From positions 1-64,000 of the forward strand of contig JADJPL010000014.1 of the NCBI GenBank assembly GCA_016713275.1: DNA of 64,000 nucleotides, read 5' to 3'. Shown piece after piece: positions 8,374 to 17,783 of this stretch (position 1 is the stretch's first letter; each line of letters begins with the position of its first letter). The DNA comes from Haliscomenobacter sp. GTDB taxonomy: Bacteria > Bacteroidota > Bacteroidia > Chitinophagales > Saprospiraceae. A program made the translations under genes and the position numbers. The notes below the pieces were generated by a model. The model saw only the letters and a program-made list of their open reading frames with translations, had not been told where the DNA came from and did not search any database.

Positions 8374-9441
8374 TTATTTTTCGGGGCGCACCGGCGCGTC
8401 GTGCGACAACTGCAGGTTGTTGGAAGTGATAACGGTAGCGCCGGCTTGTATGCCCTCGAGGATTTCGACCTCGCGCCCGTTGTCGAGGCCGGGGGTGACG
8501 TAGTTCCATTTCGCCAGTCCGTCTTCGAGGGTAAACACCACGGGGCGGGCGCTGCGCAGCACGAGGGCTTCCTTGGGTACCACCACGCCTTTTTGGCGCG
8601 GCACGCGGATTTCCGCAGTGGCGTTCATACCGAGCAATAGGTCGGCGGGGCGCTCAATCTGGAGGCGGATGGCCACCATGCCGTTGGGGTCTACCACGGG
8701 GTTGATCTCGCGCAAGGTGGCGCGGTAGGTCTTGCTGCTGTCGGCCAGTGGCTGAACGGTGCAGTTCAGGCCGGGGCGGAGTAGCGGCAGGTCGGACTCC
8801 AGGACCTTCACTTCGAGGTAGAGGTCCTGGTCGCTGTAGATGCGCAGGAGCTCCTGCCCGGGGCGGATGCGCATGCCTGCCGCGATGCGCACGTCGGCCA
8901 GCACCCCGTTGATGGGAGCGCGCACGGTTGCTGCGGCCAGCTCGCGGGAGAGGTCCTGGAGGTCGAGATCGAGCATGGATAGCCCGGTGGCGGCGCGCAG
9001 TTTTTGGCGCACTTCTTCGGCTTCCTTGGCCGATTTGCCTTTGAGGAGGTTTTCGTAGCCCAGGAGCTGGCTTTCAAATTCCTTGCGGGCGTTGTAGCGC
9101 TGCACCTCGAGTTTTTGGCGGCGCAGGGAGAGGGAGCTGGTGTCGAAGGCAGCGAGGAGCTCGCCTGCCCGGGCGTGGCGCCCGTTGGCTGCCGGGCAGC
9201 GCACCAGGAGCCCCCCGGTTTCGGCAAGGAGCACTTCTTCGTAGCCCGCTTTGATCTGCCCGCTCCCCGAGATGCGGTAGTTCACTTCTTTAAACTGGGC
9301 CAGCGCGGTGGCGACGGGAGTAGGCGGCGCCTGAGCGGCGCTGATGGCGGCTTCTGCCTGACTATCATCGGCTTGGGCCGGCTTGCAGGAGGGCAGGACG
9401 AGGAGATACCACAGGACGAGGAAATACCAGATTTTGCGCAT
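8374..9441 (-). CDS. RND efflux adaptor (membrane-fusion lipoprotein)
   Basis: A 355-residue HlyD/AcrA-type periplasmic adaptor with a lipoprotein signal (LVLPSCKPAQ, lipid on Cys19). In order: a first barrel and lipoyl half (SGSGQIKAGYEEVLLAETGG), a helical hairpin (about residues 100-150, rich in R/K/E), a second lipoyl half (ATVRAPINGVLADVRIAAG), a beta-barrel (LYLEVKVLESDLPLLRPG) and a membrane-proximal domain. It bridges the pump at 5333-8365 and TolC at 3664-5103. It is the first gene of the operon. A 7-9 base CCCAATT-like repeat tract lies just upstream of the start (about 9475-9525). Confidence 0.93.
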   Translation of the reverse strand: MRKIWYFLVLWYLLVLPSCKPAQADDSQAEAAISAAQAPPTPVATALAQFKEVNYRISGSGQIKAGYEEVLLAETGGLLVRCPAANGRHARAGELLAAFDTSSLSLRRQKLEVQRYNARKEFESQLLGYENLLKGKSAKEAEEVRQKLRAATGLSMLDLDLQDLSRELAAATVRAPINGVLADVRIAAGMRIRPGQELLRIYSDQDLYLEVKVLESDLPLLRPGLNCTVQPLADSSKTYRATLREINPVVDPNGMVAIRLQIERPADLLLGMNATAEIRVPRQKGVVVPKEALVLRSARPVVFTLEDGLAKWNYVTPGLDNGREVEILEGIQAGATVITSNNLQLSHDAPVRPEK

Positions 9442-9594
9442 AAGGGGTTCAAGGGTTGTTTGGGATAAAAGTAGGGAAAATTGGGTAAGTGGGCAATGGG
9501 GTAGGGGGAAATTGGGAGGGGAAGTGCGCGGTTAAAATTAATGCTATATCGAGGCGCGTCTTTCCTCCAAATCTCAACGCGTTTTTCAACGCAC

Positions 9595-9660
9595 GGAACA
9601 AGCCATACCAGGGTTTTGAAGACTTGGCATGGCTTGTTCCGGAACGAATATTTATTCGTT
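9595..9660. other. two adjacent perfect hairpins
   Basis: GGAACAAGCCAT (9595-9606) pairs with ATGGCTTGTTCC (9629-9640), then AACGAATA (9643-9650) pairs with TATTCGTT (9653-9660). They lie between the adaptor start and the end of the beta-propeller gene on the same strand. They may terminate the 9.7-14.5 kb unit, although no long T run follows on the minus strand. Confidence 0.5.
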
Positions 9661-9728
9661 GGATTGTTGTTATTTAACATTTTTCCGAAGCCTTTATAAT
9701 CCAGCGTTCATGTAATCTCCCACGTGCT

Positions 9729-10915
9729 CTATTTAAAACGCACAAGCACTAAAAACGCCGAGGTATTGGATATGTCCATGGTAGGCTTTCGTCCACCTTT
9801 GGTAAGGGTAGATTTGATCTGGTCTACATCGGCTTCGTCGGTATAGGAGAAGACAAAAAAATCATCAGGAAGCACTCCGATGCAATGGAGGGTAAATCAG
9901 ATCCGGGAAATTTCATATCGGATAGCTGACGCATCGTTCTGTTTTTTTTTGTCCACAATAATTTCATTAATCGTTTTTTCTTTGGACAGGATCACCGACA
10001 TGAAAATATGGCGGTCGGTCTCTGCATATTTCATGATCTTTGAAAAATCAAAGGAAGCGTTTAAGCGGCTGGCTTGGTCAAAATCTCCTTTCTCCAGAAC
10101 TTCTATTTCACGCCTGCCTATTCGATGGTTGCCGAAATCCACCACGAGAAAAGGGGATACGCCTTTATCCGCATCGTATTGAAAAATGGTATCATTAAAC
10201 TCCGATCTGATATGAAAAAATCCTGGCCCTTGTAAAAAAGGGGGAGACGGAATGGCTGTAAAGCTTTTGATTTTAATTGATTCGGAAGTGTCATTTCAAC
10301 GATTCTGGAGAAGTCTTTGTCATAAACATGAATGGAATAAGGCGTTCCAAAATTATTAGCCGCAAAGAAAAACCATTTACCATTGAAATAATCGAACTGG
10401 TAATAAACATACTCAGGATCAATCCGAAAGCTCCGCAGGTATTGGAATCCATTCAAATCAAATACATGAATATTCGGATTTGCAGATTGAAGCACATATA
10501 CTTTCCCATCCTGAACGACATAGTCCAGAACTTGGAGCGCTTCGCCAGGCCCTTCTCCTTGGGAAACAAGTTGGTTTAAAAAGTTCCCATTCAGGTCGAA
10601 TCCCAAGATCTGCAATTTTTCGGAGGTTAATAAAATCTTATCCCTGGAAATAGCTACGTCAGAAATAGACATTACTGCTCGTACTTGTGCATCTTCTGAA
10701 AAAGAAAGGGGAATGATCCGCAAAGAGTCGATCAATTGATCTGAATCAATGGCTTCATTACTGGCATTGGGCAGTTTCAATTTGAAAAAACCGGCGTTAG
10801 TTTCTGAAAACGCGCTCACCCCAGGCCTGCTTTTAACTAATGTCCAAAGGGCCCAAAGGCTGAATAAGCCAATAAAAAACAGCGCGGTAGCTTTTGAAAG
10901 TTTAATGTTTTTCAT
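9729..10915 (-). CDS. six-bladed beta-propeller protein (frameshift and in-frame stop)
   Basis: About 395 residues after repair. The N-terminus is a membrane anchor (FFIGLFSLWALWTLV), then propeller strands with SQGEGPGEALQVLDYVVQ, the hallmark turn of this family. Near 10205-10212 one base is missing: FFIS in the first frame continues as SEFNDTIFQYDADKGVSPFL in the next. A TGA at 9897-9899 interrupts the same frame, which otherwise continues through VLPDDFFVFSY to the stop at 9729. Two lesions make a real pseudogene possible. Its start overlaps the end of the thioredoxin-like gene by 14 bases. It is a paralogue of the protein at 11512-12759. Confidence 0.65.
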
Positions 10916-11498
10916 GTTCTGTTTTTAATTCATGGTCATTGCCTTTAACGTACTTGCTTCCGATGACAGCCAAAAACCGCCGGGTTCGGGGGACATCTTC
11001 TTTCATAGGGAGAAAAACATGGTGGATAGAGCCGTCTGGAAACCAAAGGAAAAAAAAGGGATATTGGGCCTCTTTTTCCAAGGCGAGGCTAAAATATTCT
11101 TCAGGAACATGCTCGTAGTCAAAGGGGAATTGTTCGTATGTTTTTTGAAATATTTCGAAGTCTCTATTCTTTGGGAACGACCCCATAATGCGTACACTTG
11201 AACCTCCCATGGCCTCTTTCCATTTCTTCATTTCGAAAAGTGCGCTCCGAAGGCACAAATCGCAGTTGCGATAGGAAAAGCGCATGATGAGAATGGGTTT
11301 GCTGGGTAAAGGAACCTCCGGCGGCGACTTTTTATTTTCATCTGCCAAAGCCTGGAAGAATAAGGATTCTTTATGCTGGTGGAATTCTTCATTGCTGCTT
11401 TCGTTTTCTTTCAGCCCCTTCTCTGTTTTTGGAGCGAAATGAACGAGTAGTACACCCAAATTGAGCATAGTGATAGCCGTAAGCACGTAAGTTTTCAT
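10902..11498 (-). CDS. membrane-anchored thioredoxin-like protein
   Basis: 198 residues. An N-terminal anchor (YVLTAITMLNLGVLLVHF) is followed by a polar linker and then a thioredoxin-like fold with RFSYRNCDLCLRS, giving a CDLC redox pair at Cys79/Cys82. The later PFFFLWFPDGSI resembles the cis-Pro strand region but without the typical cis-Pro-Thr. The start at 11498 is preferred over an upstream in-frame ATG at 11540 because the signal begins there. It is sandwiched between two beta-propeller genes and overlaps the downstream one, so it is translationally linked. It probably acts on disulfides outside the cytoplasm. The nearby Cys-rich peptides are obvious candidate substrates, but that is inference. 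Confidence 0.7.
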   Translation of the reverse strand: MKTYVLTAITMLNLGVLLVHFAPKTEKGLKENESSNEEFHQHKESLFFQALADENKKSPPEVPLPSKPILIMRFSYRNCDLCLRSALFEMKKWKEAMGGSSVRIMGSFPKNRDFEIFQKTYEQFPFDYEHVPEEYFSLALEKEAQYPFFFLWFPDGSIHHVFLPMKEDVPRTRRFLAVIGSKYVKGNDHELKTEHEKH

Positions 11499-11511
11499 TT
11501 TCAGATTGGTT

Positions 11512-12759
11512 TCAATTGGGGTTTGTCTTATGAACCACATCCTGGATCGCCTCTCCGCCTTTTACGGTTAGGGTGATTAGAATAGGGTTATCGATGGGTT
11601 TGGCTTGTCTATACGCCTTTAAAAAGGATTTGGGCAGAAGGGATTTGTCGTCGAAGGACTCCATCATCGCGATAAAGTCTTCGGCAGCCAGGATAAACAG
11701 GAACCCGGTTTTGTTAATATGCCGGGGTAAGGGCATGTGCAAACCCCATTTGTCAGCAAAAATTGACTTGGTATTGATTACGCACCGTTTTTTGTGCTTG
11801 TCGTAGACGACAAACTGGATAATGTTGTTTTGCATATATCTGGATATAATAAACTGGCTGTTTTCGAAAAAGTACGAATCAAGAAAAGGAAAGTTTTCGT
11901 TAATACCTGCTTCTAACTTTCCGGTATATTTGCGGTTCTTTTCCCAAAAATCGGATGGGATGTTGTTTTTTCTGAATACAATGGAATACCGGTTAGATAC
12001 GCCATCTGGCGTCACCGAGAAGATGCCATTATTAAAAGGTTGGAACCAGGAAAGCCCTGCGGCGGTAGAGGAAAAAGGGTAAGGAATTTTTAAATTGGAG
12101 AGTTTTTCCTCAAGGTGGGGCAGGGGTAAATATCCTGTCAGTCGGTTTTTCTTTTTATCGTGGAGCACAATTTTATAGCTTTCCTTAGTTCCCAGCAATT
12201 CGGAGTTATTTTGGTTGCAGCTGTATGCGCAAAGGTCTTTTGTCAGATACATTTTTGATCCATACAGCAGGTATTGATCCTCATCGCGTAAATAATTACC
12301 ATCCGAATCGTAGATTAGTTCCTTGCGTTGAAAGTCGGCAAATAGTTCGATCTCGTTGGTAAAGGGGTTATAGGAAACTTCCCGGAAGGAGGAATATTCT
12401 CCGGGGCCGTCTCCAGCCGGTTGGAGTTCTTTGATAAACTTTCCGGTCAGCGCGTTGAAAATGGCAACGTTGTGGTTATTCACGAGCACGATTCGGTTGT
12501 CGGAAGTAGTGATCACCTTGTCTGCCCAATCCGAGACATAAGCCTCCTTTGGGGTTTCCAGAGGGACCGCCTCCAATGCTTCGGCAATCACATCGACAGC
12601 AGCAGAAGGGCTAATGTCGTCGTTTGGAATGACGATTTCCGTTTCGGTGAAGGCAGAACTTCCTGATTGAATGGCTTCTTTCTTGCAGGCTCCAAGCATT
12701 ATTGCCCCCAAAGCCAGCATAGCGGTTTTTTTTAATAGCGTGTTGATTGGTTGGTTCAT
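11512..12759 (-). CDS. six-bladed beta-propeller lipoprotein
   Basis: An intact 415-residue protein. The lipoprotein signal is ALGAIMLGACKKE (lipid Cys about residue 25). The linker VIPNDDISPSAAVDVIAEAL leads into propeller blades (AEALEAVPLETPKEA, IVLVNNHNVAIFN) and the family-typical GDGPGEYSSFREV. The later half includes FENSQFIISRYMQNN. It is the best-preserved propeller in the cluster. The thioredoxin-like gene starts 13 bases after its stop. Upstream, 12815-12836 (CCTGAAATCCCAAACCGCTCC on the minus strand) closely matches a motif upstream of the 1-1017 gene. Function is unknown; propellers of this type are usually surface or periplasmic binding platforms. Confidence 0.85.
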   Translation of the reverse strand: MNQPINTLLKKTAMLALGAIMLGACKKEAIQSGSSAFTETEIVIPNDDISPSAAVDVIAEALEAVPLETPKEAYVSDWADKVITTSDNRIVLVNNHNVAIFNALTGKFIKELQPAGDGPGEYSSFREVSYNPFTNEIELFADFQRKELIYDSDGNYLRDEDQYLLYGSKMYLTKDLCAYSCNQNNSELLGTKESYKIVLHDKKKNRLTGYLPLPHLEEKLSNLKIPYPFSSTAAGLSWFQPFNNGIFSVTPDGVSNRYSIVFRKNNIPSDFWEKNRKYTGKLEAGINENFPFLDSYFFENSQFIISRYMQNNIIQFVVYDKHKKRCVINTKSIFADKWGLHMPLPRHINKTGFLFILAAEDFIAMMESFDDKSLLPKSFLKAYRQAKPIDNPILITLTVKGGEAIQDVVHKTNPN

Positions 12760-13000
12760 GCTGTTTTAGTTTGATGTGATTCCGGCGAAAAAGTAGTTTA
12801 TGGCCCATGGGGGATGGAGCGGTTTGGGATTTCAGGCACAAACCCAACCCCAAACCTGCTCCAAGTCAATAGATACGAACCCAATTGTGTGGGACGCCCC
12901 CGTTCATAGCAAGGTGTTGCTGCAGTATTGAAAATCATAGAGGCGCACCATGGAATAGGGTATTCAGGAAATTCAATTCCTGCCGTTGGGCTACTTGTCC

Positions 13001-13378
13001 TTAGTATATGTCAACGGTACAATCCGGATTGCATACGAAGGAGGAGGAGGCATTGTTGCAAGGGTCTGAAAAAACGCAGGACCTGGAACTCCCCCCGTTG
13101 CAAACTGATTTGAAAATCGTAACACTGGTTACGCTATGCGAGGATGACCCGTTTCCTTCCAAACCTAGGCCTTTTCTGAGTTGAGCCCAGAACCCGCCCC
13201 CCCCGGATCCGCTGGAAGTTGTCGTGGTGGATTCAAAGCAGGGTAGTTGGTCTGTCTGGTACCCACAACCAGCATTCCTTCTTCCTTCCGCCTGGAATGG
13301 GTTTAACAAGGCAAGTGTGGTGACGGCTGCAATCAGCAGAGGGGTTGTAAAAAACGAAACGACTTTCACTTTCTTCAT
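13001..13378 (-). CDS. Cys-rich secreted peptide B
   Basis: 125 residues. The signal-like N-terminus (FFTTPLLIAAVTTLALLNPF) is followed by a Ser/Gly/Thr-rich middle (TTTTSSGSGGGGFW) and a C-terminal part with most of its Cys (SVCNGGSSRSCVFSDPC, VCNPDCTVDIY), about eight in all. No family is recognised. It lies 14 bases after the FGE-like gene and 241 bases before the next propeller, all on one strand. Its second CxPx motif (CNPD) is only a weak echo of the C-x-P-x-R sulfatase motif read by FGE enzymes. Role unknown. Confidence 0.65.
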   Translation of the reverse strand: MKKVKVVSFFTTPLLIAAVTTLALLNPFQAEGRRNAGCGYQTDQLPCFESTTTTSSGSGGGGFWAQLRKGLGLEGNGSSSHSVTSVTIFKSVCNGGSSRSCVFSDPCNNASSSFVCNPDCTVDIY

Positions 13379-13392
13379 AAGTTAAATTGATA

Positions 13393-14533
13393 TTAAGGGG
13401 TTAAAAAATCAGATTCGGCCGCAACGAAAGCCAATATGTTCGTTCCTGAACAGGGGGCCGACTTCATTCTTGTCGATACTTTATATCCAGAACAATAACT
13501 TTCACTGCATAGAAAGGAACCGCCTCGGATGACTTTTAGCAAAGGCTGGTTTCCTTTATGGGGGCCAGATGGGTTTATGGAAACTCCGGATTTTTTCGAC
13601 TGCTGGTAAAAATCGGGACTATACCAGTCCAGGCACCATTCCCCAAGCTTACCTCCGATTTCGTATAGCCCGTAAGGGTTTGGAGAGAAGCTTCGCACAG
13701 GGGAGGTTTTCAAGAAGCCGTCGCGGTTCAAAAAGAAATCCAGGAAAGACGCCTTGCCAGTAATTTTGCAAGGCCTAAAGTCGAGATCATTCCCCAGGGA
13801 TAATTCCTTTTCGCATAACCGCCGCGAGCGGCGTATTCCCATTCGGCTTCTGGTCGGGAGCCGCTTTCCTGCCCATTGGCAATAAGCCATGGCATCGTAC
13901 CAGGAAATGTGAACAACAGGATGGGTTTCCTTGCCGATGATGTCGCTGCCTGGCCCAAAGGGATGGTTCCAGCTGGCCCCACGGACGGGTTCCCACCAGT
14001 CGCCAGAATTCTTGGCAGGCGTTTTTTCTTCTTTGAAGCACCAGCTAAAAGGTTCTTTCGGGAGGATTACGTCATGGTTTGCTGCCATAATCAGATTGCC
14101 TTCATTAGGGGATCTTTCGGCTGATGTGATGTAGCCGGTCGCATCGATGAACTCCTTAAATTGCGCGTTGGTCACTTCCGTTTTCGTCCATCCAAAAACC
14201 GCTTACGAACACCCGATGTAATCCCCGAGCGTCGGGTAAGGTCTGCGCGTCCTTTCCGCCCATAAGAAACGACCCTCCTGGAATCCAAACCATGTTTTCA
14301 ATTGAGTGGCTTTTCGCCGGTTTGATTTGTTCCAGGTCCTTCAGGTATTCTTTTTCATACCATTCTTTGTTCTGCTCCAGGTATTCAGGCATCTGGACTG
14401 GCCTCAAGATGCGTACTATCCCCAAAGCGGTAAAAACAGGAATGGCGGCTATTGCAAAAAGAATGGCTTTCTGCCGATTTGGAAAGAATGAGAAAAATCG
14501 CCCCCCTTGGGGGATAAAATGGCTTTTTCTCAT
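13393..14533 (-). CDS. formylglycine-generating-enzyme family protein (three indels)
   Basis: About 379 residues once three indels are repaired: one extra T in the run at 14181-14184, one extra base near 13852, and one missing C in the run at 13792-13795 (plus-strand bases). Repaired text gives FWMDETEVTNAQF, then GKRLPTEAEWEYAARGG, then YPWGNDLD. An N-terminal membrane anchor (AILFAIAAIPVFTALGIV) leads to the FGE-sulfatase domain. The C-terminal GGSFLCSESYCSGYK carries the Cys pair equivalent to the copper-binding catalytic cysteines of true FGE. Such enzymes oxidise Cys to formylglycine in sulfatases; no sulfatase is in this window. It starts a unit containing peptide B, propellers and a thioredoxin-like protein. 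The start at 14533 precedes the anchor. Confidence 0.75.
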
Positions 14534-14551
14534 AAATAACTTGGATTCAGC

Positions 14552-14609
14552 ATTACCCCTACTCTTTTCCGGCTTTTCGGGAATCGCCGGCACGAAACGG
14601 CCGTTGTGC
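14552..14609 (-). promoter_or_regulatory. shared leader element, copy 2
   Basis: About 58 bp matching the leader at 18029-18086 over its full length and the one at 3183-3217 over 35 bp. On the minus strand it reads CCCGAAAAGCCGG followed by AAAAGAGTAGGGGTAAT. It ends 18 bases before the ATG of the FGE-like gene. In all three copies the frame of the following gene stays open through the element, so an N-terminal extension cannot be excluded. Confidence 0.55.
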
Positions 14610-14970
14610 GGAATAAAGATGGGCTGTTTTTTCGCAGAAGTCAAGCAGGCAGAGGCTGGCGGCAATTTGCCGACTTCGGCAGTATGTTGTTATGTGGGTA
14701 TGGCAAATGACTGGTTTCTAGCGGTCTGTTTTGAGCGCGCGCCTGTTTATTCCCAAAGCTTGGGTGGTACGTAGTTTGGCATTTTTTGTGTTTGCGCCGG
14801 AGGATGCCATGGGAGTGGCCAACAAGACGTTCCAGGTTGATGCCCTCCGTTCTGAGCATACGCGCAAAGTGTACCTGAAACCTGGAACGTCTTTCCTCCG
14901 AATCCCACAGCATTTTTCAAAAAAACAATGTAAAACATTTTGTTTAAAACAACGTGTTTTCGTATATTTG
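14610..14970. other. intergenic region between divergent genes
   Basis: No coding sequence found. At its right edge TTTG (14939-14942), then 20 bases, then TATATTTG (14963-14970) matches the Bacteroidota -33/-7 promoter well. Transcription would start at or just after the first ATG of the Rpn remnant at 14971, so the transcript could be leaderless or the true start could be the ATG at 15010. Confidence 0.45.
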
Positions 14971-15552
14971 ATGATGCCAAAAGAAATTCGCCCTCCCCAC
15001 GATGCGTTCATGAAATCCCTGTTATCGGATATCGATATCGCCCGGGATTTTTTGAAAACCTTTTTGCCGGAGCGCTTGCAGGCCTTGCTGGATTTCCAGA
15101 GCCTGAAGGCGGAGCAAACCACATTTGTCACCCCGGAATTATCAGACACCTTGGCGCAAACCACCGGAGGAAACCTTTTAAAAGAAGTAATTGTTTACAT
15201 GGTAAGCATCACCAAAATACCGGCAAGGCAATGGGCGGAAATGGTCAAAGCCCTGCCTGCCGCCATAAAAGAAGAGGTTATGAGTACGTATGACATGATC
15301 CTTCAGGAAGGAATTCAAAAAGGAATCGAGCAAGGGCTCCAAAAAGGAATCGAGCAAGGAATCCAAAAAGGAATCCAAAAGGGAATCGAGCAAGGGCTCC
15401 AAAAAGGAAAGGAAAAGAAGGTGAACGAAGTGGTCCTGCGGGGGTACCAAAACGGGGTTTCCTTTGAAATCCTCTGCCTGCTCACAGGCTTGGGCGAAGA
15501 GGAGGTGAAGGCGATTATTGCTCAGCATGGGGTCGAGGAGGACAAAGGATAG
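14971..15552 (+). CDS. Rpn-family nuclease/transposase, internally deleted, copy 2
   Basis: 193 residues against the usual roughly 300. The N-terminal third is typical (IRPPHDAFMKSLLSDIDIAR, ERLQALLDFQSL), but after ELSDTLAQT the protein jumps directly to LLKEVIVYMV. This removes the PD-(D/E)XK core strands with the catalytic Asp/Glu/Lys. A GIQKGIEQGLQKG repeat tract and the SFEILCLLTGL tail follow. It is probably inactive as a nuclease. The part from CGGAGGAAACC (about 15163) to the end is the unit also found at 1158 and 43750. A good promoter stands immediately upstream. Confidence 0.75.
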   Translation: MMPKEIRPPHDAFMKSLLSDIDIARDFLKTFLPERLQALLDFQSLKAEQTTFVTPELSDTLAQTTGGNLLKEVIVYMVSITKIPARQWAEMVKALPAAIKEEVMSTYDMILQEGIQKGIEQGLQKGIEQGIQKGIQKGIEQGLQKGKEKKVNEVVLRGYQNGVSFEILCLLTGLGEEEVKAIIAQHGVEEDKG

Positions 15553-15653
15553 GGTGTAAATCTTCAGCAAACCATTGATTTCAAAGAATTTTTGCGGTTT
15601 TTGCGCTCTGAGAACATCCTATTCCCTGAATTTTTGGGGTTACGGGTTACGCT

Positions 15654-16217
15654 TCAGTCTTTGATTAACCGAACACTCATTTTCATTCCATACTTTTTCA
15701 ATGGAGACGTGAGATGATGGTAGATTTTGTCTTTTTTCATGCCATCTTTGAACAAGGCTTTAACAATGACGTATTGATTCCCATCGAGGGTTGGAAGCGT
15801 TGTTGAGGTCCAATAATAAGCTCTCTCGCCCGAAAATGCCAGTGTATTATCCCCGTATACTTCACCCGGGAACACATTAAATCCTTTATATTTTTTCAAT
15901 TTGTCGCCCCCGGTCCGGTTGGCGTTTTCTTTTTCAGACTCTGGAGAACCTAAAAATTTTTCCAGTTTTCTCCAATCAGCTTCAGAAGGAAGTCTCCAAC
16001 CCGGATAATTTTTAGCCAGCTTTTTAGCGTCATCCCATGTATAAAGGTATTCGGCCGGGTTAGTGCCCGGCACTTTAAATGCATCGATGGTGGGAGTAGA
16101 AATAGTTCGAATTGCCCATGTCTGTGCCCCGATTTTTACTCCTTTGATTGAGCCAGACTGACCCAGTGAAAAACCAAGCGACAACATAACGAGATAAAAG
16201 GAACAGTAAACCGGCAT
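15654..16217 (-). CDS. secreted FISUMP-domain protein
   Basis: 187 residues with a signal peptide (FYLVMLSLGFSLGQSG). The domain matches the Fibrobacter major paralogous (FISUMP) type: KIGAQTWAIRTI at the start, YTWDDAKKLAKNYPGWRLPS in the middle with the conserved WRLPSxxDW, then YWTSTTLP and a terminal SVRLIKD. This domain is a small fold related to C-type lectin/FGE-like modules and is common on Bacteroidota surfaces. Its function is not established. The gene begins 2 bases after the stop of the DUF4221 gene at 16220, so it is in the same unit, downstream of peptide C. Confidence 0.82.
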   Translation of the reverse strand: MPVYCSFYLVMLSLGFSLGQSGSIKGVKIGAQTWAIRTISTPTIDAFKVPGTNPAEYLYTWDDAKKLAKNYPGWRLPSEADWRKLEKFLGSPESEKENANRTGGDKLKKYKGFNVFPGEVYGDNTLAFSGERAYYWTSTTLPTLDGNQYVIVKALFKDGMKKDKIYHHLTSPLKKYGMKMSVRLIKD

Positions 16218-16219
16218 AA

Positions 16220-17438
16220 CTAATTGGATTTTGAAGTAAGTGAATAAATCGCAAAAACCATTTTGTTTTCTTCGAAAGGAACTTGGTTGATATACAGTCC
16301 GTCTTCTCCTACCATCATGGTATGAAACTGAAGGCCTTTATCCTTGGGCAGAATCGATTGCCCGATTTTTTTGAAATTTTCATCCAAAATAACAACAGCA
16401 GGATGTTGGGACACGTTATTTTTGAATTCCTCCAAGGATTGGGGAAGGGTGGCAAATCGGTAATATACCTTTCGGTAAGGATCATGCAATATGGCAAAAT
16501 AGGATGGCGATAAGCGGTCGTATTGTCTTTGTTCTTCGCGGTTTATTGTCAATCCAGAGTATTTGTCCTTGTTCAGCGGTTCAATTTTTTTTGGGAACCT
16601 GTCATAAGGCGCATAATGCTTTTGAAAGAATTTATGGTGGTCGGTTTCATAAATAAAATGGTCCGCTCCAAAACTATAAACGAATCGTCGAGTTTTTTAA
16701 ATTGAAGCAAGAGAATACTTGGTATTTCATTATTGGGCCCCAGAAGCCTTCGTTATATAGAGGAGGACGGTTCATCGATACATTGACTTTGCCGGTTTTT
16801 AAGTCTACAATAAAAACACTGGTCACTTTTCTGTGGTCTGCGTGTGGCTCTTGCCCAACGCTGAGGGAGGCGATATATGCTTTTCCGTCGATTATTCGCA
16901 AAGGTTTATTGGTGCTAATATCTGGGAACCCCAAATCTACATTATCGTTTCGCCCCCTAACAGGGTAGTAACGGTGGATTTTTCCAGAAGTATCCACATG
17001 GAAAAGTTTCATTAGATTATATGTGAAAATAAAAATACTGTCGGACGAAATATACTGGTATCCGATTATTCGGCTACTGCCTATTCCATCCGGACCTTCG
17101 GCTTCAAAGGATAATTTGGCCTTAAGCTTTCGGGTCTCCGCATCGTATAGGTATAACCTGTTGTTTCCAGAATTGAAAAAACCGAAAATTTCCTTCCCGC
17201 CAAATTGATCAATCCGTGCAAAGGAAGGAAAAGCGCCGGATTCATTATCCAATTGGAAATCAACTGTTTTTGAATAGACCAGTTGGTGATTGAAGCCGCT
17301 TTCTTTCGTACTACAAGACTGGTTTGATATACTCAAGCTCGTAAAAATGAAAAACCAAAGGAAACAAGTTCGGATATTTTCAAACCATTGAACCCTGCTA
17401 AATAGTTTTTTTTTCAATAATTTTTTGCTTAAATTCAT
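16220..17438 (-). CDS. DUF4221-type beta-propeller lipoprotein (frameshifted)
   Basis: About 405 residues after repair. The N-terminus is basic, then a hydrophobic segment (TCFLWFFIFTSLSISNQSC) with a lipoprotein-like Cys. The EGPDGIGSS turn and three or four propeller blades follow. An extra A in the coding-strand run A6 (about 16694-16699) breaks the frame. With five A the reading becomes FNLKTRRFVYSFGADHFIYE and continues to the stop. The C-terminal ILDENFKKIGQ matches the two paralogues near the left edge of the window. It lies between peptide C and the FISUMP protein on one strand. Confidence 0.78.
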
Positions 17439-17783
17439 GAGGCGTCACTATTTGAAATTAAAAAATAACAATTTCATATTTGTTTTGTGTCTATAGCCTT
17501 ATATTTAAGTACAAAAGCTGAATGCCAATTGCTTTCATCGTATAAATAGAATTACTTTTTGGATGGTCGACAATTACTATGTTTTGGGCAGAATACATTA
17601 GAACTTTTCAGGTTTATGGATGATTAGATGGTGCTATCGGTTTACTCGAATTCATTTGAAAAAATCCCTATGGGGAAATTGAACTTTAGTGATTCTAAAA
17701 ATAAAAACCAATTGGTAGTACAAAAAGCTGGCGGGCCAAAGGCAAGTTTGGCCCGCACCCTTAAAGTTCAAGGATCAAAAAGG
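17439..17783. other. AT-rich intergenic region
   Basis: 345 bases between peptide C and the DUF4221 gene on the same strand. I see no gene, clear hairpin terminator or repeat here. The right part is AT-rich and could hold a promoter for the DUF4221 gene. Confidence 0.4.

Noticed and set aside
7406..8503. Long plus-strand frame opposite the RND pump (365 codons)
   Set aside because: Antisense shadow of a well-supported pump gene with no domain of its own.
13393..14533. Calling the FGE homologue a GldK-type gliding protein
   Set aside because: GldK and relatives usually lack the catalytic Cys pair and adjoin gldLMN. Here the pair is kept and no gld genes are present.
14731..14970. N-terminal extension of the Rpn remnant upstream of 14971
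   Set aside because: The extra residues show no family match, and a good promoter overlaps the 3' end of this stretch; the typical N-terminus begins at 14971-14974.
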